Source: Chthoniobacterales bacterium (GTDB lineage Bacteria > Verrucomicrobiota > Verrucomicrobiia > Chthoniobacterales > UBA10450). Taken from it: 13,379 nucleotides of DNA. The notes below the pieces were generated by a model. It saw only the letters and a program-made list of their open reading frames with translations. It was not told the DNA's origin and searched no databases. The position numbers and the translations under genes are program-made. Below, piece by piece: positions 1 to 7,447 of this stretch. The stretch lies in the NCBI GenBank assembly GCA_013695925.1, contig JACCZO010000455.1, positions 1 through 13,379 on the forward strand, written 5' to 3'. How positions within the stretch are numbered: position 1 is the first letter of the stretch; every line of letters begins with the position of its first letter.

Positions 1-1074
1 TTCGTCCTGACTTCGGACGGGAAACGCAAGGATTGGAAAGTAAGCGGCCCGCACTTTGCCGGCTGGGAAATTTACCATCTCAAAGGCTCGCCGGTGAATC
101 CGGACCGGATTTACGCCTCGCAATCGAGCGACTGGTTCGGGCAGCAGGTGCAGCGTTCCGACGACGGGGGCGAAAGCTGGGAGCCGGTCGGGAAGGACTT
201 CGTTTATGACGGCGTGCCTGGGACGCACCAATGGTACGACGGCACGCAGCATCCCTGGGAATTCAAGCGCGTCTGGCACTTCGAGCCGTCGTTAGGCGAG
301 GCGGAGACCGTTTACGCGGGGGCGGAAGACGCCGCCCTGTTCCGCAGCACCGACGGCGCCAGGACCTGGCAGGAGCTTCCGGGTTTGCGCGAAGCCAAAG
401 GCAAACTTTGGCAACCCGGCGCCGGCGGCATGTGTCTTCACACCATCCTGCTCGACCCGCAGAACTCCCATCGCATCTATGTCGCGATCTCGGCCGCGGG
501 CGCCTTTCGCAGCGACGACGCGGGCAAGAGTTGGGCTCCGATTAACAAGGGATTGAAATCTCCTTACGAACTCCCCGATCCAACCGCCGAGGTCGGCCAT
601 TGTGTCCATCGCATCGCGATGCATCGCTCGCGGCCCGGCGTCCTTTTCATGCAGAAACATTGGGACGTCATGCGCAGCGACGACGCCGGCGCCATGTGGC
701 ATGAAGTGAGCGGCAATCTGCCCTCCGATTTCGGGTTCCCGATCGACGTCCACGCGCATGAACCGGAGACGATTTACGTCGTGCCGATCAAGAGCGATTC
801 CGAGCATTTCCCGCCCGAGGGAAAGTTGCGCGTCTATCGCAGCCGAACGGGCGGTAACGAGTGGGAACCCCTGACGAAAGGCCTACCGCAAAGTGATTGC
901 TATGTGAACGTGCTGCGCGACGCGATGGCGGTCGATTCGCTCGACGAGTGCGGCATTTACTTCGGCACTACCGGCGGGCAGGTCTATGCCTCGTCCGATG
1001 CCGGCGACACTTGGAATGCCATCGTGCGCGACCTGCCCGCGGTCTGTTCCGTCGAAGTTCAGACCTTGCCATGA
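1..1074 (+). CDS. BNR/Asp-box beta-propeller (sialidase/sortilin-like) protein, 5' end missing
   Basis: The reading frame is open from the first base, so the start lies outside the window; 357 residues are visible. At least five Asp-box motifs (S-x-D-x-G-x-x-W) can be read: RSDDGGESW (154-180), RSTDGARTW (343-369), RSDDAGKSW (508-534), RSDDAGAMW (673-699) and SSDAGDTW (991-1014), plus a degenerate RSRTGGNEW near 838-864. Asp-boxes mark the blade turns of sialidase, photosystem-assembly (Ycf48) and sortilin-type propellers. Such a fold is usually a binding scaffold or a glycosidase; I see no full sialidase catalytic set, so enzymatic activity is not claimed. Phrases such as 'DPQNSHRIYVAIS' and 'HEPETIYVVP' are typical of the WD40/YVTN/BNR-like group. 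The stop codon overlaps the ATG of the MoaD-like gene (ATGA, 1071-1074), indicating translational coupling. Localisation cannot be judged without the N-terminus. Confidence 0.88.
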   Translation, partial: FVLTSDGKRKDWKVSGPHFAGWEIYHLKGSPVNPDRIYASQSSDWFGQQVQRSDDGGESWEPVGKDFVYDGVPGTHQWYDGTQHPWEFKRVWHFEPSLGEAETVYAGAEDAALFRSTDGARTWQELPGLREAKGKLWQPGAGGMCLHTILLDPQNSHRIYVAISAAGAFRSDDAGKSWAPINKGLKSPYELPDPTAEVGHCVHRIAMHRSRPGVLFMQKHWDVMRSDDAGAMWHEVSGNLPSDFGFPIDVHAHEPETIYVVPIKSDSEHFPPEGKLRVYRSRTGGNEWEPLTKGLPQSDCYVNVLRDAMAVDSLDECGIYFGTTGGQVYASSDAGDTWNAIVRDLPAVCSVEVQTLP

Positions 1075-1367
1075 TCCGCGTCGTGCTTCCGGTGCACCTG
1101 CGCACGCTGGCGCGCCTCGACGACGAGGTGCAACTCGAAGTTGCACCGCCGGTCACGCAAGGTCGCATCCTCGACGCGCTTGAAGCCGCCTACCCTGTGC
1201 TCCGCGGCACAGTCCGCGATCAGGCCACGCAAAAACGGCGCCCGCTCGTCAGGTTCTTTTGTTGCGGAGAGGATTTCTCTCATGAAACACCCGACGCGCC
1301 CCTGCCCGACGCGATCGCGAATGGCACCGAGCCCTTCTGCATCATCGGCGCGATGGCCGGAGGCTAG
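1071..1367 (+). CDS. MoaD/ThiS-family sulfur-carrier / ubiquitin-like small protein
   Basis: This is a 98-residue protein. The ATG at 1071 overlaps the preceding stop (ATGA), which decides the start over the longer open frame beginning at 897. The sequence starts 'MIRVVLPVHLRTLARL' (first beta strand of a beta-grasp fold), has 'TQGRILDALEAAYPVL' (the helix usual in MoaD) and ends 'CIIGAMAGG'. A C-terminal Gly-Gly is the part of MoaD, ThiS and prokaryotic ubiquitin-like modifiers that is adenylated and then thiocarboxylated or conjugated. No MoaE, MoeB/ThiF E1-like enzyme, or thiamine or molybdopterin gene lies nearby, so its cognate pathway is unknown. Coupling to the propeller gene suggests they act together, possibly with the propeller as partner or target, but that is inference. 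The family call rests on fold-like pattern plus the GG tail. Confidence 0.82.
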   Translation: MIRVVLPVHLRTLARLDDEVQLEVAPPVTQGRILDALEAAYPVLRGTVRDQATQKRRPLVRFFCCGEDFSHETPDAPLPDAIANGTEPFCIIGAMAGG

Positions 1368-2494
1368 CCAAGCTGGCGCAGATATTCTCGGTCCCACGCC
1401 GCAGGGACGCTTTCGCGAGGCGAATATGGTCCGGGCTGGTAAGCTCGCGACTCGATCCCCTTCTGGCTTAGCTCGCAGACGTGCCAATCCTGTTTGTTAG
1501 TCACATCCCAGAACTCAATCGCGTCTTCCGGGTTATAACCCGACGGGTCGGACCCGGATGCGTCCGGATGAAAAAACCAATCGCACTGGATAAGGGTCCG
1601 CGCCGGTGACTGCGGCCAAAGCTGGTGCACCATCACGTAATCCGGGTGCATGCTTAGCAGCATGTTCGGAAAGATCGAGTAATAGAAGACCCGCGCATGA
1701 TCCTCCGCCTTGATGTCTCCCACCGCCCGCGCGCAGGCTTCTCCGCTCATCGTCAGGCTCTTCCCTTGCTTGATCGCCATGAATCCACCGAGGAACGGTC
1801 CTTCGGTGAGGTCGTTTTCCGCCGAGTCAGACGGCGACACCTTTGAGAGGAGCGGGTGCACCCCGGGACAATGGTAACACTCCGAATAATTTTCGAAGAC
1901 CAGCTTCCAGTTGGCGCTCACGTCGTATTCGATCCGCCGGGCCGAGCGCAGCAACGGCAGATTCCAGTGGCCAAACTTCCCCGCCAGCGGTGTGAACACC
2001 TTCTCTAACGGCGGCACCAAGTCGCTCAGACTAACGAATATGAAACCCTCCCAGAGCGCCAGCCTCACCGCGTGCAACGAATAGTCGGCCTTCTCAAACC
2101 TCGGCCCATCATCCATGTGCGGTGCGCCGACGAGGCGGCCATCGAGCGCATAGGTCCACGCGTGATAAGGGCACTGGATGGCCGCCCCGTGCCCGCTCGC
2201 CGTCTCGCAGAGGCGCGTTCCGCGGTGCCGGCACACGTTATAGAAACCCTGCACTGTCCCCTGCAGGTCGCGCACCAGGATGAGACTCTCCCCAGCCACC
2301 TCCTGCACCAGGTAATCTCCTGCCTTCGCCAGCTGACTCTGGTGCCCGACACAAACCCATTGCCGGCCGAAGATCTTCACCTGCTCCTCGGCGAAGATCT
2401 CCGGCGCGACAAAATAGCGTTGCGGCAAAGTCCGCGCCCCGGCGGTAAACGTCTCCACCGTCTTACGGAATGGAGTCGGCTGACTCGCCGCCAT
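1364..2494 (-). CDS. Rieske non-haem iron oxygenase, alpha (catalytic) subunit
   Basis: This is a 376-residue protein. The Rieske [2Fe-2S] cluster ligands are C88 and H90 ('NVCRHRG') and C108 and H111 ('CPYHAW'). The mononuclear iron site is in 'ENYSECYHCPGVHP': E205, H208 and H213. The third ligand is probably D336 in 'NKQDWHVCE', by its spacing to the following Glu as in naphthalene dioxygenase. The residue that bridges Rieske and iron sites is Glu205, not the Asp usual in aromatic dioxygenases; Glu there is known in the carnitine oxygenase CntA and related quaternary-amine monooxygenases. The substrate could therefore be a betaine, carnitine or similar compound, but is not proven. No ferredoxin or flavin reductase partner is in the window. 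The gene starts 9 bp after the DUF5069 gene and is surely co-transcribed with it. Its stop overlaps the convergent MoaD-like stop. Confidence 0.93.
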   Translation of the reverse strand: MAASQPTPFRKTVETFTAGARTLPQRYFVAPEIFAEEQVKIFGRQWVCVGHQSQLAKAGDYLVQEVAGESLILVRDLQGTVQGFYNVCRHRGTRLCETASGHGAAIQCPYHAWTYALDGRLVGAPHMDDGPRFEKADYSLHAVRLALWEGFIFVSLSDLVPPLEKVFTPLAGKFGHWNLPLLRSARRIEYDVSANWKLVFENYSECYHCPGVHPLLSKVSPSDSAENDLTEGPFLGGFMAIKQGKSLTMSGEACARAVGDIKAEDHARVFYYSIFPNMLLSMHPDYVMVHQLWPQSPARTLIQCDWFFHPDASGSDPSGYNPEDAIEFWDVTNKQDWHVCELSQKGIESRAYQPGPYSPRESVPAAWDREYLRQLG

Positions 2495-2503
2495 CTGGCC
2501 GCC

Positions 2504-2947
2504 CTATTTCAAAACCGCCTGGTGAAACCCATTCCAATCATCGAGATTGTTCAGGTTCACCGCGTCCTGCGGCGCGGAGGCGTCATCCGGCAGTCCGCAG
2601 CCGCTGAGAATCTCCTTCCGCGTCTCATCGTCGTGGATGTATCCGCGGACGGCGGCGTTGTGCTTATCAATCGACTCCTTGTTCAATGACTTGGCGTTCT
2701 TTTTCACCCAAGCCTCGAATTCAGGATAGGTCGGCTTCTCCTCCTTAATGTAACTCTGGACTTCGGCTTCGTCGAGACCCAAAGCGGCGCAGGTCATCGC
2801 GTCATATCCTCGCCCCATCCCGGGGTAACCGGCCGCGAGCTTTCCTTGCGACTCGAGGGAGAGCTTCTGCCAGAGCCGCGGAAGATGCAGCACGCCGAGT
2901 GGACCGGCTGTGCCGGAGCTGATCGTTGGAACGTAAGTTTCGCTCAT
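2504..2947 (-). CDS. DUF5069 domain-containing protein
   Basis: This is a 147-residue soluble protein without a signal peptide. It fits the DUF5069 pattern: 'LPRLWQKLSLESQGKLA' (22-38), 'GMGRGYDAMTCAALGL' (43-58), an acidic helix with 'EFEAWVKKN' (76-84), and 'IDKHNAAVRGY' (93-103) followed by 'DDETRKEILSGCGLPDD'. The biochemical role of DUF5069 is unknown; these proteins are frequent in Verrucomicrobiota and Planctomycetota. The start is well supported: AAAGGA lies 7 nt upstream of the ATG, the clearest Shine-Dalgarno in the window. It is the first gene of a two-gene operon with the Rieske oxygenase (9-bp gap), which suggests a role connected with that oxygenase, but nothing in the sequence says which. 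The family assignment is by motif recall, not by a profile search. Confidence 0.78.
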   Translation of the reverse strand: MSETYVPTISSGTAGPLGVLHLPRLWQKLSLESQGKLAAGYPGMGRGYDAMTCAALGLDEAEVQSYIKEEKPTYPEFEAWVKKNAKSLNKESIDKHNAAVRGYIHDDETRKEILSGCGLPDDASAPQDAVNLNNLDDWNGFHQAVLK

Positions 2948-2954
2948 ATTAATA

Positions 2955-2960
2955 TCCTTT
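2955..2960 (-). promoter_or_regulatory. Shine-Dalgarno of the DUF5069-Rieske operon
   Basis: The minus strand reads AAAGGA, 7 nt before the ATG at 2947. It is the only near-canonical ribosome binding site I found in the window; most other starts have poor purine tracts. Confidence 0.6.
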
Positions 2961-3078
2961 CGATTTCAGTTATTGTGCGCTGTCAGCCTACGGAGCCACC
3001 GCACCCCGGACAACAAAAATCCTTGAAGCAGCAGCCCCGAACTCCCGGGTGCACCAATTCGCACCGGGGCAGCAGACC

Positions 3079-3312
3079 ATGCAGGAATTTGACCAGGACC
3101 TGGCAGAAGAAGAGATCCGCTCGATTGAGATCCGGAAACTGTCATCGTTTCAGTGGACGCCGGTGTGGGTCGCGGACCGGACGGCGCGGCTGCTCGTGGC
3201 CGCCCCCGGGGCGCGGATCCTCGACATCGGCGGCGGCCCGGGGAAGTTCTACCTCGTCGCCGCCGCACATAATCAGCCATCGTTCGCGGTCGCCGATTCA
3301 CTTCCGGTGTAA
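3079..3312 (+). pseudogene. Truncated class I SAM-dependent methyltransferase
   Basis: The frame from ATG 3079 encodes 77 residues (a GTG at 3049 in frame would add ten). It contains 'FQWTPVWVADRTARLLV' (24-40) and then 'ARILDIGGGPGKF' (45-57), which is motif I of the Rossmann methyltransferases with D49-I-G-G-G-P-G as the SAM-binding loop, followed by 'YLVAAA'. After that the similarity stops and the frame closes at 3312, about where the second strand and its acidic residue should come. A functional class I methyltransferase of this sort needs roughly 200 residues or more, so this is an N-terminal remnant left by a deletion. The next gene begins 21 bp later, and the last residues are probably its former leader region. 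It could in principle be translated, but would lack most of the fold. Confidence 0.6.
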
Positions 3313-3333
3313 GTTGGACTTACGCTCCACCGC

Positions 3334-4299
3334 ATGCCGATCGTTACCTCCACCTATAAAGCGCCAACTCTACTCGGCAACGGTCACGCCCAGACCATTC
3401 TGGCGGCGTTGCTACGACGGGGGAATGTGGCCGGGATCTAGCCGGAGCGTCTGGAATTGGCGGACGGTGATTTTCTCGATCTCCGCTGGCTGCGCCAGGG
3501 TTCCGATCGACTCGCCATTCTATCGCACGGACTGGAGGGATCTGCGGATGAGGGTTACATGCTGGGAATGACGACGGCTTTGCGTGCCGCCGGCTGGGAT
3601 GCGCTGGCCTGGAATTTTCGTGGCTGCGGAGAGGAGCCGAACCGGCTGGTTCGACTTTACCATAGTGGCGCGACGGAGGATCTGAGCGCGATCGTCGAGC
3701 ACGCGGCGGCCAGTTACGCGCGCATTGCGCTTATCGGATTCAGTCTCGGCGGAAACCTGACACTGAAGTATATGGGTGAGTCAACGCCTCACGATTCCGT
3801 CGTGGCGGCGGTGGCCATCTCGGCGCCGGTCGACCTCGCGGCCAGCGCTCGCATGCTCGACCAGAGATGGAGTAATCGAATCTATCTGCGCCGGTTTATC
3901 GACAGCCTGATCGCCAAGGTGGAAGCGAAGGCGCTGCGTTTTCCCGGCGAGATCGACGCGCGCGGGAGTCGCGCCTTGCGCAATTTTCAGCAGTTCGACG
4001 ATCGTTACACCTCGCGCCTGCACGGATTTCGCGATGCCGCTGATTATTGGGCGCGGGCGAGTTCCCGGCAGTTTCTTCTTCAGATCACGCGGCCGACTTT
4101 ATTGCTCAACGCGCGAAACGATCCCTTTCTTGCGCCGGAGTGTTTTCCATTTCCCGAGGCGAAACAAAATTCGCGGCTATTTCTTGAGGTCCCGGACACA
4201 GGAGGTCACCTCGGGTTTCTCGAATTCGCGGGTGGGCTGAGACCTTGGTTTGAAGGGCGTGCCACTGAGTTTCTCGCAAACGCGGCCGTGAAAGGGTGA
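3334..4299 (+). pseudogene. YheT-family alpha/beta hydrolase with a premature stop at codon 36
   Basis: Reading from ATG 3334 gives 'MPIVTSTYKAPTLLGNGHAQ', the N-terminus usual in YheT-type hydrolases ('GNGHAQTI'), then a TAG at 3439-3441, then 'PERLELADGDFLDLRW' in the same frame through to 4299. Counting the stop as position 36, the catalytic residues are S137 ('GFSLGGN'), D263 ('NARNDPFL') and H292 ('TGGHLGF'), with 'LSHGLEGS' as the oxyanion-side loop. Everything after the stop is intact, and family members often have Tyr at this point, so a single TAC/TAT to TAG change would explain it. Translation might restart at the TTG at 3457, giving 280 residues that keep the whole triad but lack the N-terminal helix. 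The substrate of YheT proteins is unknown; short-chain ester hydrolysis is typical. The lesion may be real, recent decay or a base-calling error. Confidence 0.85.
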
Positions 4300-4343
4300 T
4301 TTTTGATTGCTGCGACGCGGAATGTTGTCGAGACTCCTGACCA

Positions 4344-5042
4344 ATGGAGCCGTCGCAATCACCGCCGAGCCCTCCGGCGAAATACGTTTCGCTGAATGAC
4401 TCACTCTACGACTATGTCATTCGTCACCGCTCACACGCGGTCGATCCCGTGCTCGATGCTCTCCGGGCTGAGACCGAGTCGCTTGGCGATGTTGCCCGGA
4501 TGCTCATCAGCCCGGAGCAGGGTGACTTCCTCACTCTCCTGACCAAGCTGCTCGACGTGCGAACCGTCGTCGAGATCGGCACATTTACGGGTTACAGTTC
4601 CATCTGTCTTGCGCGCGGTCTGCCGGGCGGGGCCCAGCTTTATTGCTTCGATATAAATGCAGAATGGGCCGCCATCGCTCGGCGCTACTGGGAAGAGGAA
4701 GGCGTCGCGAACCGAATCGAACTGCAACTGGGCGACGCGAAGGAGTTGCTGTCAAAGTGGGAGCCACGCACCCCGATCGACTTCGCCTTTATCGATGCCG
4801 ACAAACCTGGTTACGACACATATTACGAGCTTCTCATGCCGCGAATGAAACCGGACGGTGTTTTTATCTTCGATAACATGATCTGGGGCGGGCGAGTCAT
4901 CGAAGAACCGTTGACCGATCCCGATGGAATCGCGATCGATCGCCTGAATCGCAAGCTGGCGAATGATCCGCGGGTCGAGACAGTTCTTCTCCCAATCGCC
5001 GACGGGCTCCATTTCGCGCGAAAGCGCGGCGTAAAGCGCTGA
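4344..5042 (+). CDS. Family 3 (caffeoyl-CoA/catechol-type) O-methyltransferase
   Basis: This is a 232-residue cytosolic enzyme, the usual length for the family. SAM-binding motif I is 'VVEIGTFTGYSS' (75-86), D103 in 'YCFDINAEW' should hold the ribose hydroxyls, and 'LGDAKELL' (129-136) follows. The divalent-metal site is visible as D151 in 'FAFIDADKPGYDTYY' and D177-N178 in 'FIFDNMIWGGRV'. The family transfers methyl groups to vicinal-diol phenols (catechols, caffeoyl-CoA, some flavonoids), with Mg2+ or Mn2+. ATG 4344 is chosen because the preceding bases show no better start; the N-terminal ten residues are Pro/Ser-rich and probably disordered. The stop lies 12 bp before the aryl-sulfotransferase-like gene, so the two are likely co-transcribed and might work on related phenolic compounds. 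The physiological substrate is unknown. Confidence 0.92.
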   Translation: MEPSQSPPSPPAKYVSLNDSLYDYVIRHRSHAVDPVLDALRAETESLGDVARMLISPEQGDFLTLLTKLLDVRTVVEIGTFTGYSSICLARGLPGGAQLYCFDINAEWAAIARRYWEEEGVANRIELQLGDAKELLSKWEPRTPIDFAFIDADKPGYDTYYELLMPRMKPDGVFIFDNMIWGGRVIEEPLTDPDGIAIDRLNRKLANDPRVETVLLPIADGLHFARKRGVKR

Positions 5043-5054
5043 ACATGCTGCTGA

Positions 5055-7319
5055 ATGAAGAACCTTCTCCTTTCTATCCTTCTCCTTGGTGTATCCCACG
5101 CAGCCTGCGCGACTCAAGCGGACGACATTACGATCACAATTGACGGATCCCTCGCCGGTGCGACCCCATTCCTAAGCCAAGTCACGCTTTCGGTAAGTGA
5201 CACGACAGCGATCAGGAGCGTTCAGTTCTCGATCGCTCCCAGACCTGGCTCTAAGACCCGGCCGTTATCGGGGACTTACGCCGCCAGCTACCTGGCAGAC
5301 CGGGGCGACCTGTTAAATGGGAAGATCTTTCTTCCGGTTTACGGTCTTTACGATGGTTACACCAACACTGTTACGCTGACATATCTTTTCAACGACGGAT
5401 CCTCCAGGCAGGACAGCACGACGATCGCGACCGATAATTTCGACGATCCTTGCGCCTACGAGAACCCGAACATCGTGCAGCCAAAGACGGAAGATAACTC
5501 TCTGAGCTACGACTACATTCTTCTGAAAGGCTCCTGCAGCCTGTTCTCGCCCACAATCATCGATACGGATGGTGCCCTGCGGTGGGTGGGGACGGCGGAC
5601 GCGAAGTTTTTCACCCTGGCTTTCTTTGAGAACGCCATCTACATCGCGGAAGGCGCGCTCATTTATCGGAACGACCTCGATGGCACGGTGGAACTACTCG
5701 GGAATTTCGCCAGCCTTGGGGTCAAAAATTTTCACCACAATGTCGATCGCGGCAAAAACGGGCTTCTTTTCGAGGCCGATACAAACGCTTACCTGGAATC
5801 GATCATTATGGAGATCGATTCCGCAGGGAACCTGCAAAAGACTTGGAACATGGCCGACATCATTTCTGCCGCCATGATCGCGGGAGGAGATGATCCGGCG
5901 CAATTTGTCTTCCCAGATCCGGACGACTGGTTCCATAGCAATGCGGTGACCTACAATCGCGCGGATGACTCTCTGATTGTCTCGAGCAGGGAAGACTTTC
6001 TCATCTGCATCGACTACACCAGCAACGCGATCAAATGGATTTTGGGCGATCCAGAGAAGAAGTGGTATCAGTTTGCCTCCCTCCGGCAATACGCCCTGAC
6101 TCTCTCCGCTGGGAGCTTGCCGCCGATCGGGCAGCACGCGGTATCTGTCACGCACGATCAGGGCATTCTGGTGCTGGATAACGGCTTGAACAGCCTTTTT
6201 CAAGAACCGGCGGGTGCGCTTCGCACCTACGCCGCTCCGCGCAAGTATCAGCTCGACTTGAACAGCAGGGTTGCGACCGAGGTTTGGAATTACCCAATGG
6301 ACGAGAGCCTCAACAGCCCTTACTGCGGCAGTGTCTACGAAGACCTTCCGAACAACTACCTGGTCGATTACGCATATGTGATCGGGGAATCAGGACAGCC
6401 GCTTCATGCCCGCCTCGTTGGCCTCGATGGGACGGGTGCCAAGGTCTTCGACTACGAATACGTGACCGCCGGCTGCACGAAGATCTTTAATGCCGCCCCG
6501 CTCCATCTCGAAAACACTGCTTTCCCGGCGGTCGGCCCCCAGTCGCTAAACATTTCCACGCGCGGCCTGGTCGCCTCCGGCGATGGGGCACTGATTGCGG
6601 GTTTCATTATCTCGGGTAACGAATCAAAGAGCGTCGTGCTGCGCGCTCTCGGCCCCTCTCTCGCCGGCACCGGGCTTTCAGGCGTCCTGGCTGATCCTGC
6701 GATGACCTTGTTCGACGCCACCGGTCAGATGCTGGCGATGAATGACGATTGGGCATCAGATAGCACTGCCAGCCAGGTCGCGGCAGAAGGGCTGGCGCCA
6801 GGCGACCCGGCGGAAGCTGCCCTCCGGGTGACACTGCCAGCGGGCGCTTACACCGCAGTGATTTCAGGTAAAGAGGCCGCGCCGGCGATCGGGCTAGTGG
6901 AGGTGTATGACGTTTCGAACGCGAGCGATTCAAGTCTCGCTAACATGAGTACTCGCGGGATTGTCGGTGCCGGCCCCGACGACCTGCTCATCAGTGGTTT
7001 TATATTGGGGGCGGTGGATAACTCAACGGTCGTGCTGCGGGCGCTTGGACCGTCGCTAAGTGCGGCGGAAATAAGCGGACCCGTGCAAGATCCTAACTTC
7101 ACTGTCTATGACCAGAATGGCTCCGCTTTGGGCGGAAATGACAACTGGCGAAACGATCCCAGCGCGTTCGAGCTCGAACAAAACCAACTCGCGCCCCCGG
7201 CCGATGCGGAGGCTGCGACGATCCTGCATTTACCGGCCGGGGCCTACACCGCCGTCACCGCTGGAGCCGAGAACGGAACGGGAGTTGGCCTGGTCGAGGT
7301 CTATAATCTCGAGTTGTAG
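5055..7319 (+). CDS. Exported aryl-sulfate sulfotransferase (AssT)-like protein with two C-terminal verrucomicrobial repeats
   Basis: This is a 754-residue protein. A signal peptide is seen at 1-19 ('MKNLLLSILLLGVSHAACA', AxA before the cut). Residues ~150-470 resemble the six-bladed propeller of bacterial arylsulfotransferases: H228 ('NFHHNVD'), H294 and N296 ('DWFHSNAV'), R312 ('VSSRED'), 'IKWILGDP' (326-333) and H361 ('GQHAV'). In E. coli AssT the corresponding residues are H252, H356, N358, R374 and the sulfurylated H436; the 18-residue step from H294 to R312 equals that from H356 to R374. These enzymes move sulfate between phenols without PAPS, outside the cytoplasm. The front (20-130) is a beta-rich domain of unknown role. 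Two tandem ~120-residue repeats (498-621 and 628-752) share 'STRG', 'VLRALGPSL', 'LPAGAYTAV' and 'GLVEVY'; no PEP-CTERM-like anchor follows. Activity is inferred from the conserved residues. Confidence 0.85.
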   Translation: MKNLLLSILLLGVSHAACATQADDITITIDGSLAGATPFLSQVTLSVSDTTAIRSVQFSIAPRPGSKTRPLSGTYAASYLADRGDLLNGKIFLPVYGLYDGYTNTVTLTYLFNDGSSRQDSTTIATDNFDDPCAYENPNIVQPKTEDNSLSYDYILLKGSCSLFSPTIIDTDGALRWVGTADAKFFTLAFFENAIYIAEGALIYRNDLDGTVELLGNFASLGVKNFHHNVDRGKNGLLFEADTNAYLESIIMEIDSAGNLQKTWNMADIISAAMIAGGDDPAQFVFPDPDDWFHSNAVTYNRADDSLIVSSREDFLICIDYTSNAIKWILGDPEKKWYQFASLRQYALTLSAGSLPPIGQHAVSVTHDQGILVLDNGLNSLFQEPAGALRTYAAPRKYQLDLNSRVATEVWNYPMDESLNSPYCGSVYEDLPNNYLVDYAYVIGESGQPLHARLVGLDGTGAKVFDYEYVTAGCTKIFNAAPLHLENTAFPAVGPQSLNISTRGLVASGDGALIAGFIISGNESKSVVLRALGPSLAGTGLSGVLADPAMTLFDATGQMLAMNDDWASDSTASQVAAEGLAPGDPAEAALRVTLPAGAYTAVISGKEAAPAIGLVEVYDVSNASDSSLANMSTRGIVGAGPDDLLISGFILGAVDNSTVVLRALGPSLSAAEISGPVQDPNFTVYDQNGSALGGNDNWRNDPSAFELEQNQLAPPADAEAATILHLPAGAYTAVTAGAENGTGVGLVEVYNLEL
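6546..7310 (+). repeat. Tandem protein repeat (two ~125-codon units) in the AssT-like gene
   Basis: The encoded units, residues 498-621 and 628-752, can be aligned end to end: 'NISTRGLVASG' with 'NMSTRGIVGAG', 'VVLRALGPSL' in both, 'LFDATGQ' with 'VYDQNGS', 'MNDDW' with 'GNDNW', 'LPAGAYTAV' in both, and 'GLVEVYDV' with 'GLVEVYNL'. The units have diverged too far at the DNA level to recombine readily. I know this module from exported verrucomicrobial proteins, where it sits at the C-terminus; its function is unknown and surface attachment or sorting is a guess. Confidence 0.75.
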
Positions 7320-7447
7320 CGCGCGGTGTTCTCCACGGCCGCCTGTGAGCAAATCTCGCAGATAATCTTATCGCCGCTTCCCCGTGAATGGCCACGGCTT
7401 GGATTTTGAAATGGACAAAGCGATGACTTTGCGCAGGCTCTTGCGTC

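Noticed and set aside
292..807. 171-residue open frame on the minus strand
   Set aside because: It lies wholly inside the BNR propeller gene, in a GC-rich region where antisense frames stay open by chance; the product shows no domain.
2846..3571. 241-residue plus-strand open frame
   Set aside because: It crosses the DUF5069 start, the methyltransferase remnant and the YheT start in a wrong frame; composition is Arg/Ser-rich and motif-free.
5055..7319. PEP-CTERM or LPXTG-type anchor at the end of the AssT-like protein
   Set aside because: The protein ends at 'GLVEVYNLEL' with no hydrophobic helix or basic tail.
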